Assembly: GCA_040954595.2 (NCBI GenBank)
Contig: CM082592.2
Location: forward strand, 434,001 to 498,000
Length of the DNA stretch: 64,000 nt
DNA from: Balanoglossus misakiensis
Taxonomy: Eukaryota; Hemichordata
Reading direction: 5' to 3'
Numbering within the stretch: the stretch's first letter is position 1; the number at the start of each line of letters is the position of its first letter. Both the position numbers and the translations under genes were made by a program. Below are positions 27,013 to 40,210 of this stretch, piece by piece. The notes beneath the pieces were generated by a model. That model was not told where the DNA came from, ran no database searches, and saw only the letters and a list, made by a program, of their open reading frames with translations.

Positions 27013-29063
27013 GCGGTACGCCGATGTCAGCTTACCCGGCAGTACTGCAGGCCGTGCCCCCAACTAACGTCGGTGTTTGAAACGCCCTGGTTAAATTCGG
27101 GCTTTCTCTATAAATTGACAGGCAATAATGCAGTCCTACCCGAACAAATGTCGAGTGTTGACCCGCTGTGACTTTCCCTCTTCGGTTTGCCCGACTTAGC
27201 CAACGTCTTTGTACTAATGTGTCGGGTCTTTTGCAGAGCCAGGCCGAAGGAAATCCGACTTGATCACCGTTGCTAACGAACGCTAGTGTCTGTCATGGTG
27301 TGCCGGGGTTTTAGTCGAGCCAGGCCGTAGGAGATCTGACTTGATCATCGTGGTCAATGTACGCGTGTTTCCGCTCTAAAGTGCCGGGGCTTCAGCTAAA
27401 CCATGCCGTAGGAAATCCGACGTAATCACCGTTGATAACTTACGCCAGTCTGTGTCATATAGAGCCGGTGCACCAGCCAAGTCACGCCGTAGGAAATCTG
27501 ACTTGATCAACGTGGTCAATGTACGCCTGTTTCTGCTCTAGAGTGCCGGGGCTTCAGCTGAGCCAGGCCGTGGGAAACCCGACGTGATTACCGTTGTTAA
27601 CTTACGCCAGTTTGTGTCCTATATATAGTGCCGGGGCATCAGCCGTGCCAGGCCGAAGGAAATGTGAGTAGATCAACGTGGTCTCTGTACGCGTGTTTCT
27701 GCTCTAGAGTGCCAGGGCTTTAGCCAAGCCATGCCGTAGGAAATCTGACTTGATCAACGTTGCTAACGAACGCTAATGTCTGTCATAGTGTGCCGGGGTT
27801 TTAGTCGAGCCAAGCCGTAGGAGATCAGACTTGATCAACGTGGTCTCTGTACGCGTGTTTCTGCTCTAGAGTGCCGGGGCTTTATCCAAGCCATGCCGTA
27901 GAAAATCTGACTTGATCACCGTTGCTAACGTACGCTAGTGTCTGTCATATTGTGACGGAGATTTAGCCGAGCCAGGCCGTAGAAAAATCGACTTGTTCAA
28001 CGTTACCAGTGTGCAACTGTTTCTGCTCTAGAGTGTCAGGGTTTTAGCCGACTTATGCTGTAGGAAATCTGAGTTGATGAACGGGAATTCAATGTTAGAA
28101 AACCCGTGTGGAAAGTATCTCTACCCGTTTGAAACTAAGAAAAGAATTTATTCTTATTTATTTTGTAAAAAAGACAATTTTTCGAAAAAAAGTCGAAAAA
28201 TTGCAATTTTGTCTTGGGTGATTCAAATTATACCGCCTTTTCTGGAATTTGCAGCACTTTTTACAAGAGAACGACACTTCATGCTCCATAATATTTCCGA
28301 AAATGAAGAAAAGAGTTAATTTTTTATGATTTTTCAAAAATTTACCATTTTTGTCAAAATATGGCCAAAATGGCTATTTTTCTTGAATTCCGTCAATATC
28401 TCTGCATTTTTGGAGTGGTCGAGAGTTTTAACATACAATCAACATGTCATATATGATCAGGGCACCAAATTCGAAGAATAAAGGTTTTTTTTTTTTTTTT
28501 TCTAAAAATGACATTTTCAAGGAAAATTTGGTAAAACGCAATTTTGTCTGCAGTGAGCCAAATTAGACGGTCTTTTGTGGAATTTGTATCGATATATACA
28601 TACGAAGAGCATTCTATACTCCATCAGATTTCCGAAAATGTAGAAAACAGGTATTTTTTGTAATTTTCAAAAATTTACCATTTTGACCAAATTGTGGCTA
28701 AAATTGTTATTTTCGTGATGAATGCCGCCAGTGTCACTGCTTTTAAAAGCCATAAAAACTTTTAACACACAAGCAATTGTTTATATATGATCAGGTCACC
28801 GAATTAAAAATATAAAGAATGTTTTGCCTAAAAATGACCTTTTTGGTGCAAAAACGAATAAAACGCAATCTTGTATTAAATCAGTTCATTCAGAGTGCAT
28901 GTTTTATAATAAGCACCATTTTTACATATAATGGAAATTTCATACATCATCAGATATCCAAATATGAAAAAATGATTTAGATTTTAGATGATTGTCCAAA
29001 ATTAGCTGATATCTAATTAATGTATTATTGAACCGTTCTGTCCCCCCCCCCCTTACATTATAT
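27013..29063. repeat. Satellite unit 14, 2,051 bp, 10 submonomers
   Basis: Standard order. The AT block matches unit 3 (gaagaataaagg and gaaaaattgc variants), but unit 3 has six extra submonomers. This is the left part of a duplicated multi-unit segment. Confidence 0.87.
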
Positions 29064-31110
29064 GCGGTACGCCGATGTCAGCTTACCCGGCAGTACTGCA
29101 GGCCGTGCCCCCAACTAACGTCGGTGTTTGGAACGCCCTGGTTAAATTCGGGCTTTCTCTATAAATTGACAAGCAATAATGCAGTCCTACCCGAACAAAT
29201 GTCGAGTGTTGACCCGCTGTGACTTTCCCTCTTCGGTTTGCCCGACTTAGCCAACGTCTTTGTACTAGAGTGTCGGGTCTTTTGCAGAGCCAGGCCGAAG
29301 GAAATCCGACTTGATCACCGTTGCTAACGAACGCTAGTGTCTGTCATGGTGTGCCGGGGTTTTAGTCGAGCCAGGCCGTAGGAGATCTGACTTGATCATC
29401 GTGGTCAATGTACGCGTGTTTCCGCTCTAAAGTGCCGGGGCTTTAGCTAAACCAGGCCGTAGGAAATCCGACGTAATCACCGTTGATAACTTACGCCAGT
29501 CTGTGTCATATAGAGCCGGTGCACCAGCCGAGTCACGCCGTAGGAAATCTGACTTGATCAACGTGGTCAATGTACGCCTGTTTCTGCTCTAGAGTGCCGG
29601 GGCTTCAGCTGAGCCAGGCCGTAGGAAACCCGACGTAATTACCGTTGTTAACTTACGCCAGTCTGTGTCCTATATATAGTGCCGGGGCATCAGCCGTGCC
29701 AGGCCGAAGGAAATGTGAGTAGATCAACGTGGTCTCTGTACGCGTGTTTCTGCTCTAGAGTGTCAGGGCTTTAGCAAAGCCATGCCGTAGGAAATCTGAC
29801 TTGATCAACGTTGCTAACGAACGCTAGTGTCTGTCATAGTGTGCCGGGGTTTTAGTCGAGCCAAGCCGTAGGAGATCAGACTTGATCAACGTGGTCTCTG
29901 TACGCGTGTTTCTGCTCTAGAGTGCCGGGGCTTTATCCAACCCATGCCGTTGAAAATCTGACTTGATCACCGTTGCTAACGTACGCTAGTGTCTGTCATA
30001 TTGTGACGAGATTTAGCCGAGCCAGGCCGTAGAAAAATCGACTTGTTCAACGTTATCAGTGTGCAACTGTTTCTGCTCTAGAGTGTCAGGGTTTTAGCCG
30101 ACTTATGCTGTAGGAAATCTGAGTTGATGAACGGGAATTCAATGTTAGAAAACCCGTGTGGAAAGTATCTCTACCCGTTTGAAACTAAGAAAAGAATTTA
30201 TTCTTATTTATTTTTTAAAAAAGACAATTTCTCGAAAAAAAGTCGAAAATGGTAATTTTGTCTTGGGTGATTCAAATTATACCACATTTTCTGGAATTTG
30301 CAGCACTTTTTACAAGAGAACGACACTTCATGCTCCATAATATTTCCGAAAATGAAGAAAAGAGTTTATTTTTTATGATTTTTTAAAAATGTACCATTTT
30401 GTCAAAATATGGCCAAAATGGCTATTTTTTCTTGAATTCCGTCAATATCTCTGCATTTTTGGAGTGGTCGAAAGTTTTAACATACAATCAACATGTCATA
30501 TATGATCAGGGCACCAAATTCGAAGAACGAAGGTTTTTTTATTTTATTTTTCTCAAAATGACATTTTCAAGGAAAATTTGGTAAAACGCAATTTTGTCTG
30601 CAGTGAGCCAAATTAGACGGTCTTTTGTGGAATTTGTATCGATATATATATACGAAGAGCATTCTATACTCCATCAGATTTCCGAAAATGTAGAAAACAG
30701 GTATTTTTTGTAATTTTCAAAAATTTACCATTTTGACCAAATTGTGGTTAAAATTGTTATTTTCGTGTTGAATGCCGCCAGTGTCAATGCTTTTAAAAGT
30801 CATAAAAACTTTTAACATGCAAGCAATTGCTTATATATGATCAGGCCACCGAATTAAAAAAATAAAGAATGTTTTGCCTAAAAATGACCTTTTTGGTGCA
30901 AAAACGAATAAAACGCAATTTTGTATTAAATCAGCTCATTCAGAGTGCATTTTTTATAATCAGCACCATTTTTACATATATTGGAAATTTCATACATCAT
31001 CAGATATCCAAATATGAAAAAATGATTTAGATTTTAGATGATTGTCCAAAATTAGCTGATATCTAATAAATGTAGTATTGAACCGTTCTGTCCCCCCACC
31101 TACATTATAT
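29064..31110. repeat. Satellite unit 15, 2,047 bp, 10 submonomers
   Basis: Shares tttggaacgcc, gacaagcaataatg, tgacgagattt and ttttctcaaaatg with unit 4, but keeps the eight submonomers that unit 4 lacks. The C-tract at its end is short and interrupted (ccccccacc). Confidence 0.88.
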
Positions 31111-32666
31111 GCGGTACGCCGATGTCAGCTTACCCGGCAGTACTGCAGGCCGTGCCCCCAAATAACGTCGGTGTTTGAAACGCCCTGGTTAAATTCGGGC
31201 TTTCTCTATAAATTGACAGGCAATAATGCAGTCCTACCCGAACAAATGTCGAGTGTTGACCCGCTGTGACTTTCCCTCTTCGGTTTGCCCGACTTAGCCA
31301 ACGTCTTTGTACTAATGTGTCGGGTCTTTTGCAGAGCCAGGCCGAAGGAAATCCGACTTGATCACCGTTGCTAACGAACGCTAGTGTCTGTCATGGTGTG
31401 CCGGGGTTTTAGTCGAGCCAGGCCGTAGGAGATCTGACTTGATCATCGTGGTCAATGTACGCGTGTTTCCGCTCTAAAGTGCCGGGGCTTCAGCTAAACC
31501 ATGCCGTAGGAAATCCGACGTAATCACCGTTGATAACTTACGCCAGTCTGTGTCATATAGAGCCGGTGCACCAGCCGAGTCACGCCGTAGGAAATCTGAC
31601 TAGATCAACGTGGTCAATGTACGCCTGTTTCTGCTCTAGAGTGCCGGGGCTTCAGCTGAGCCAGGCCGTAGGAAACCCGACGTGATTACCGTTGTTAACT
31701 TACGCCAGTCTGTGTCCTATATATAGTGCCGGGGCATCAGCCGTGCCAGGCCGAAGGAAATGTGAGTAGATCAACGTGGTCTCTGTACGCGTGTTTCTGC
31801 TCTAGAGTGCCGGGGCTTTATCCAAGCCATGCCGTAGAAAATCTGACTTGATCACCGTTGCTAACGTACGATAGTGTCTGTCATATTGTGACGGAGATTT
31901 AGCCGAGCCAGGCCGTAGAAAAATCGACTTGTTCAACGTTACCAGTGTGCAACTGTTTCTGCTCTAAAGTCTCAGGGTTTTAGCCGACTTATGCTGTAGG
32001 AAATCTGAGTTGATGAACGGGAATTCAATGTTAGAAAACCCGTGTGGAAAGTATCTCTACCCGTTTGAAACTAAGAAAAGAATTTATTCTTATTTTTTTT
32101 CTAAAAATGACATTTTCAAGGAAAATTTGGTAAAACGCAATTTTGTCTGCAGTGAGCCAAATTAGACGGTCTTTTGTGGAATTTGTATCGATATATACAT
32201 GCGATGAGCATTCTATACTCCATCAGATTTCCGAAAATGTAGAAAACATGTATTTTTTGTAATTTTCAAAAAATTTACCATTTTGACCAAATTGTGGCTA
32301 AAATTGTTATTTTCGTGTTGAATGCCGCCAGTGTCACTGATTTTAAAAGTCATAAAAATTTTCAACATACAAGCAATTGTTTATATATGATCAGGTCACC
32401 GAATTAAAAAAATAAAGAATGTTTTGCCTAAAAATGACCTTTTTGGTGCAAAAACGAATAAAACGCAATTTTGTATTAAATAAGCTCATTCAGAGTGCAT
32501 TTTTTTTATAATCAGCACCATTTTTACATATAATGGAAATTTCATACATCACCAGATATCCAAATATGAAAAAATGATTTAGATTTTAGATGATTGTCCA
32601 AAATTAGCTGATAAATGTAGTATTGAACCGTTCTGTTCCCCCCCCCCCCCCTCCCCTACATTATAT
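31111..32666. repeat. Satellite unit 16, 1,556 bp, AT-deleted variant
   Basis: Second copy of the unit 5 structural variant: m7 and m8 absent and one AT subrepeat removed (junction near 32094-32101). It follows unit 15 exactly as unit 5 follows unit 4. Confidence 0.9.
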
Positions 32667-34723
32667 GCGGTACGCCGATGTCAGCTTACCCGGCAGTACT
32701 GCAGGCCGTGCCCCCAACTAACGTCGGTGTTTGAAACGCCCTGGTTAAATTCGGGCTTTCTCTATAAATTGACAGGCAATAATGCAGTCCTACCCGACCA
32801 AATGTCGAGTGTTGACCCGCTGTGACTTTCCCTCTTCGGTTTGCCCGACTTAGCCAACGTCTTTGTACTAATGTGTCGGGTCTTTTGCAGAGCCAGGCCG
32901 AAGGAAATCCGACTTGATCACCGTTGCTAACGAACGCTAGTGTCTGTCATGGTGTGCCGGGGTTTAGTCGAGCCAGGCCGTAGGAGATCTGACTTGATCA
33001 TCGTGGTCAATGTACGCGTGTTTCCGCTCTAAAGTGCCGGGGCTTCAGCTAAACCAGGCCGTAGGAAATCCGACGTAATCACCGTTGATAACTTACGCCA
33101 GTCTGTGTCATATAGAGCCGGTGCACCAGCCGAGTCACGCCGTAGGAAATCTGACTTGATCAACGTGGTCACTGTACGCCTGTTTCTGCTCTAGAGTGCC
33201 GGGGCTTCATCTGAGCCAGGCCGTAGGAAACCCGACGTGATTACCGTTGTTAACTTACGCCAGTCTGTGTCCTATATATAGTGCCGGGACATCAGCCGTG
33301 CCAGGCCGAAGGAAATGTGAGTAGATCAACGTGGTCTCTGTACGCGTGTTTCTGCTCTAGAGTGCCAGGGCTTTAGCCAAGCCATGCCGTAGGAAATCTG
33401 ACTTGATCAACGTTGCTAACGAACGCTAGTGTCTGTCATAGTGTGCCGGGGTTTTAGTCGAGCCAAGCCGTAGGAGATCAGACTTGATCAACGTGGTCTC
33501 TGTACGCGTGTTTCTGCTCTAGAGTGCCGGGGCTTTATCCGAGCTATGCCGTAGAAAATCTGACTTGATCACCGTTGCTAACTTACGCTAGTGTCTGTCA
33601 TATTGTGACGGAGATTTAGCCGAGCCAGGCCGTAGAAAAATCGACTTGTTCAACGTTACCAGTGTGCAACCGTTTCTGCTCTAGAGTGTCAGGGTTTTAG
33701 CCGACTTGTGCTGTAGGAAATCTGTGTTGATGAACGGGAATTCAATGTTAGAAAACCCGTGTGTAAAGTATCTCTACCCGTTTGAAACTAAGAAAAGAAT
33801 TTATTCTTATTTATTTTGTAAAACAAGACAATTTTTCGAAAAAAAGTCGAAAATGGTAATTTTGTCTTGGGTGATTCAAATTATACCGCCTTTTCTGGAA
33901 TTTGCAGCACTTTTTACAAGAGAACGACACTTCATGCTCCATAATATTTCCGAAAATGAAGAAAAGAGTTAATTTTTTATGATTTTTTAAAAAATTACCA
34001 TTTTTGTCAAAATATGGCCAAAATGGCTATTTTTTCTTGAATTCCGTCAATATCTCTGCATTTTTGGAGTGGTCGAAAGTTTTAACATACAATCAACATG
34101 TCATATATGATCAGGGCACCAAATTCGAAGAACAAAGTTTTTTTTAGTTTTTTTTCTAAAAATGACATTTTCAAGGAACATTTGGTAAAACGCAATTTTG
34201 TCTGCAGTGAGCCAAATTAGATTGTCTTTTGTGGAATTTGTATCGATATATACATACGAAGAGCATTCTATACTCCATCAGATTTCCGAAAATGTAGAAA
34301 ACAGGTATTTTTTGTAATTTTCAAAAATTTACCATTTTGACCAAATTATGGCTAAAATTGTTATTTTCGTGTTGAATGCCGCCAGTGTCACTGCTTTTAA
34401 AAGTCATAAAAACTTTTAACATACAAGCAATTGTTTATATATGATCAGGTCACCGAATTAAAAAAAATAAAGAATGTTTGGCCTAAAAATGACCTTTTTG
34501 GTGCAAAAACGAATAAAACGCAATTTTGTATTAAATAAGCTCATTCAGAGTGCATTTTTTTATAATCAGCACCATTTTTACATATAATGGAAATTTCATA
34601 CATCACCAGATATCCAAATATGAAAAAATGATTTAGATTTTAGATGATTGTCCAAAATTAGCTGATATCTAATAAATGTAGTATTGAACCGTTCTGTTCC
34701 CCCCCCCCTCCCCTACATTATAT
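32667..34723. repeat. Satellite unit 17, 2,057 bp, 10 submonomers
   Basis: Matches unit 6 through the GC block (ccggggtttagtc, cttcatctgagcc, acccgaccaaatg) and diverges from it in the first AT subrepeat, near 33.8 kb. This marks the right end of the duplicated segment. Confidence 0.87.
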
Positions 34724-36778
34724 GCGGTACGCCGATGTCAGCTTACCCGGCAGTACTGCAGGCCGTGCCCCCAACTAACGTCGGTGTTTGAAACGCCCTG
34801 GTTAAATTCGGGCTTTCTCTATAAATTGACAGGCAATAATGCAGTCCTACCCGAACAAATGTCGAGTGTTGACATGCTGTGACTTTCCCTCTTCGGTTTG
34901 CCCGACTTAGCCGACGTCTTTGTACTAGAGTGTCGGGTCTTTTGCAGAGCCAGGCCGAAGGAAATCCGACTTGATCACCGTTGCTAACGAACGCTAGTGT
35001 CTGTCATGGTGTGCCGGGGTTTTAGTCGAGCCAGGCCGTAGGAGATCTGACTTGATCATCGTGGTCAATGTACGCGTGTTTCCGCTCTAAAGTGCCGGGG
35101 CTTCAGCTAAACCAGGCCGTAGGAAATCCGACGTAATCACCGTTGATAACTTACGCCAGTCTGTGTCATATAGAGCCGGTGCACCAGCCGAGTCACGCCG
35201 TAGGAAATCTGACTTGATCAACGTGGTCAATGTACGCCTGTTTCTGCTCTAGAGTGCCGGGGCTTCAGCTGAGCCAGGCCGTAGGAAACCCGACGTGATT
35301 ACAGTTGTTAACTTACGCCAGTCTGTGTCCTATATATAGTGCCGGGGCATCAGCCGTGCCAGGCCGAAGGAAATGTGAGTAGATCAACGTAGTCTCTGTA
35401 CGCGTGTTTCTGCTCTAGAGTGTCAGGGCTTTAGCAAAGCCATGCCGTAGGAAATCTGACTTGATCAACGTTGCTAACGAACGCTCAGCCTAGTGTCTGT
35501 CATAGTGTGCCGGGGTTTTAGTCGAGCCAAGCCGTAGGAGATCAGACTTGATCAACGTGGTCTCTGTACGCGTGTTTCTGCTCTTGAGTGCCGGGGCTTT
35601 ATCCAAGCCATGCCGTAGAAAATCTGACTTGATCACCGTTGCTAACGTACGCTAGTGTCTGTCATATTGTGACGGAGATTTAGCCGAGCCAGGCCGTAAA
35701 AAATCGACTTGTTCAACGTTACCAGTGTGCAACTGTTTCTGCTCTAGAGTGTCAGGGTTTTAGCCGATTTATGCTGTAGGAAATCAGAGTTGATGAACGG
35801 GAATTCAATGTTAGAAAACCCGTGTGGAAAGTATCTCTACCCGTTTGAAACTAAGAAAAGAATTTAGTCTTATTTATTTTGTAAAAAAGACAATTTTTCG
35901 AAACAAAGGCGAAAATGGTAATTTTGTCTTGGGTGATTCAAATTATACCACCTTTTCTGGAATTTGCAGCACTTTTTACAAGAGAACGACACTTCATGCT
36001 CCATAATATTTCCGAAAATGAAGAAAAGAGTTAATTTTTTATGATTTTTTAAAATTTTACCATTTTTGTCAAAATATGGCCAAAATGGCTATTTTTTCTT
36101 GAATTCCGTCAATATCTCAGCATTTTTGGAGTGGTCGAAACTTTTAACATACAATCAACATGTCATATATGATCAGGCACTAAATTCGAAGAACAAAGGT
36201 TTTTTATTTTTTTTTCTAAAAATGACATTTTCAAGGAAAATTTGGTAAAACGCAATTTTGTCTGCAGTGAGCCAAATTAGACGGTCTTTTGTGGAATTTG
36301 TATCGATATATGTATACGAAGAGCATTCTATACTCCATCAGATTTCCGAAAATGTAGAAAACAGGTATTTTTTGTAATTTTCAAAAATTTACCATTTTGA
36401 CCGAATTGTGGCTAAAATTGTTATTTTCGTGTTGAATGCCGCCAGTGTCACTGCTTTTAAAAGTCATTAAAACTTTTAACATACAAGCAATTGTTCATAT
36501 ATGATCAGGTCACCGAATTTAAAGAATAAAGAATGTTTTCCCTAAAAATGACCTTTTTGATGCAAAAACGAATAAAACGCAATTTTGTATTAAATCAGCT
36601 CATTCAGAGTGCATTTTTTATAATCAGCACCATTTTTACATATAATGGAAATTTCATACATCATCAGATATCCAAATATGAAAAAATGATTTAGATTTTA
36701 GATGATTGTCCAAAAGTAGCTGATATCTAATAAATGTAGTATTGAACCGTTCTGTCCCCCCACCCCCCTACATTACAT
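34724..36778. repeat. Satellite unit 18, 2,055 bp, 10 submonomers
   Basis: Standard order with a private 6-bp insertion in m7 (gaacgctcagcctag near 35480). The AT block resembles unit 11 at first and units 1 and 21 later (tatatgtatacg). Confidence 0.87.
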
Positions 36779-38657
36779 GCGGTACGCCGATGTCAGCTTA
36801 CCCGTCAGTACTGCAGGCCGTGCCCACAACTAACGTCGGTGTTTGAAACGCCCTGGTTAAATTCGGGCTTTCTCTATAAATTGACAGGCAATAATGTAGT
36901 CCTACCGGAACAAATGTCGAGTGTTGACCCGCTGTGACTTTCCCTCTTCGGTTTGCCCGACTTAGCCAACGTCTTTGTACTAGAGTGTCGGGTCTTTTGC
37001 AGAGCCAGGCCGAAGGAAATCCGACTTGATCACCGTTGCTAACGAACGCTAGTGTCTGTCATGGTGTGCCGGGGTTTTAGTCGAGCCAGGCCGCAGGAGA
37101 TCTGAATTGATCATCGTGGTCAATGTACGCGTGTTTCCGCTCTAAAGTTCCGGGGCTTCAGCTAAACCAGGCCGTAGGAAATCCGACGTAATCACCGTTG
37201 ATAACTTACGCCAGTCTGTGTCATATAGAGCCGGTGTACCAGCCGAGTCACGCCGTAGGAAATCTTACTTGATCAACGTGGTCAATGTACGCCTGTTTCT
37301 GCTCTAGAGAGCCGGGGCTTCAGCTGAGCCAGGCCGTAGGAAACCCGACGTGATTACCGTTGTTAACTTACGCCAGTTTGTGTCCTATATATAGTGCCGG
37401 GGCATCAGCCGTGCCAGGCCGAAGGAAATGTGAGTAGATCAACGTGGTCTCTGTACGCGTGTTTCTGCTCTAGAGTGCCAGGGCTTTATCCAAGCCATGC
37501 CGTAGAAAATCTGACTTGATCACCGTTGCTAACCTACGCTAGTGTCTGTCATATTGTGACGGAGATTTAGCCGAGCTAGGCCGTAGAAAAATCGACTTGT
37601 TCAACGTTACCAGTGTGCAACAGTTTCTGTTCTAGAGTGTCAGGGTTTTAGCCGACTTGTAGGAAATCTGAGTTGATGAACGGGAATTCAATGTTAGAAA
37701 TCCGTGTGGAAAGTATCTCTACCCGTTTGGAACTAAGAAAAGAATTTATTCTTATTTATTTTGTAAAAAAACAATATTTCGAAAAAAAGTCGAAAATGGT
37801 AATTTTGTCTTGGGTGATTCAAATTATACCGCCTTTTCTGGAATTTGCAGCACTTTTTACAAGAGAACGACACTTCATGCTCTATAATATTTCCGAAAAT
37901 GAAGAAAAGAGTTAATTTTTTATGATTTTTTAAAAATTTACCATTTTTGTCAAAATATGGCCAAAATGGCTATTTTTTCTTGAATTCCGTCAATATCTCA
38001 GCATTTTTGGAGTGGTCGAAAGTTTTAACATACAATCAACATGTCATATATGATCAGGCACTAAATTCGAAGAACAAAGGTTTTTTATTTTTTTTTCTAA
38101 AAATGACATTTTCAAGGAAAATTTGGTAAAACGCAATTTTGTCTGCAGTGAGCCAAATTAGACGGTCTTTTGTGGAATTTGTATCGATATATACATACGA
38201 AGAGCATTCTATACTCCATCAGATTTCCGAAAATGTAGAAAACAGGTATTTTTTGTAATTTTCAAAAATTTACCATTTTGACCGAATTGTGGCTAAAATT
38301 GTTATTTTCGTGTTGAATGCCGCCAGTGTCACTGCTTTTAAAAGTCTTAAAAACTTTTAACATACAAGCAATTGTTTATATATGATAAGGTCACCGAATT
38401 AAAAAAATAAAGAATGTTTTGACTAAAAATGACCTTTTTGGTGCAAAAACGAATAAAACGCAATTTTGTATTAAATCAGCTCATTCAGAGTGCATTTTTA
38501 TAATCAGCACCATTTTTACATATAATGGAAATTTCATACATCATCAGATATCCAAATATGAAAAGATGATTTACATTTTAGATGATTGTCAAAAATTAGC
38601 TGATATCTGATAAATGTAGTATTGAACCGTTCTGTTCCCCCCCCCCCTACATTATAT
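36779..38657. repeat. Satellite unit 19, 1,879 bp, 8 submonomers
   Basis: Reads m1-m6, m9, m10. It carries the variant C-block shared with units 12 and 22 and the shortened m11 shared with unit 12. One dimer is missing. Confidence 0.87.
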
Positions 38658-40210
38658 GCGGTACGCCGATGTCAGCTTACCCGGCAGTACTGCAGGCCGT
38701 GCCCCCAACTAACGTCGGTGTTTGAAACGCCCTGGTTAAATTCGGGCTTTCTCTATAAATTGACAGGCAATAATGCAGTCCTACCGGAACAAATGTCGAG
38801 TGTTGACCCGCTGTGACTTTCCCTGTTCGGTTTGCCCGACTTAGCCAACGTCTTTGTACTAGAGTGTCGGGTGTTTTGCAGAGCCAGGCCGAAGGAAATC
38901 CGACTTGATCACCGTTGCTAACGAACGCTAGTGTCTGTCATGGTGTGCCGGGGTTTTAGTCGAGCCAGGCCGTAGGAGATCTGACTTGATCATCGTGGTC
39001 AATGTACGCGTGTTTCCGCTCTAAAGGGCCGGGGCTTCAGCTAAACCAGGCCGTAGGAAATCCGACGTAATCACCGTTGATAACTTACGCCAGTCTGTGT
39101 CATATAGAGCCGGTGCACCAGCCGAGTCACGCCGTAGGAAATCTTACTTGATCAACGTGGTCAATGTACGCCTGTTTCTGCTCTAGAGTGCCGGGGCTTC
39201 AGCTGAGCCAGGCCGTGGGAAACCCGACGTGATTACCGTTGTTAACTTACGCCAGTTTGTGTCCTATATATAGTGCCGGGGCATCAGCCGTGCCAGGCCG
39301 AAGGAAATGTGAGTAGATCAACGTGGTCTCTGTACGCGTGTTTCTGCTCTAGAGTGCCGGGGCTTTATCCAAGCCATGCCTTAGAAAATCTGACTTGATC
39401 ACCGTTGCTAACGTACGATAGTGTCTGTCATATTGTGACGGAGATTTAGCCGAGCCAGGCCGTAGAAAAATCGACTTGTTCAACGTTACCAGTGTGCAAC
39501 TGTTTCTGCTCTAAAGTCTCAGGGTTTTAGCCGACTTATGCTGTAGGAAATCTGAGTTGATGAACGGGAATTCAATGTTAGAAAACCCGTGTGGAAAGTA
39601 TCTCTACCCGTTTGAAACTAAGAAAAGAATTAATTCTTATTTTTTTTCTAAAAATGACATTTTCAAGGAAAATTTGGTAAAACGCAATGTTGTCTGCAGT
39701 GAGCCAAATTAGACGGTCTTTTGTGGAATTTGTATCGATATATACATACGAAGAGCATTCTATACTCCATCAGATTTCCGAAAATGTAGAAAACATGTAT
39801 TTTTTGTAATTTTCAAAAATTTACCATTTTGACCAAATTGTGGCTAAAATTGTTATTTTCGTGTTGAATGCCGCCAGTGTCACTGCTTTTAAAAGTCATA
39901 AAAATTTTCAACATACAAGCAATTGTTTATATATGATCAGGTCACCGAATTAAAAAAATAAAGAATGTTTTGCCTAAAAATGACCTTTTTGGTGCAAAAA
40001 CGAATAAAACGCAACTTTGTTTTAAATCAGCTCATTCAGAGTGCATTTTTTATAATCAGCACCATTTTTACATATAATGGAAATTTCATACATCATCAGA
40101 TATCCAAATATGAAAAATTGATTTAGATTTTAGATGATTGTCCAAAATTAGCTGATATTTAATAAATGTAGTAATGAACCGTTCTGTCCCCCCCCCCCCC
40201 TACATTATAT
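38658..40210. repeat. Satellite unit 20, 1,553 bp, AT-deleted variant
   Basis: Third copy of the deleted variant: m7 and m8 absent and one AT subrepeat removed, with ctaaaaatga at 39648. Its C-block differs from units 5 and 16, so only the part from about 39.35 kb onward shares their ancestry. Confidence 0.9.
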
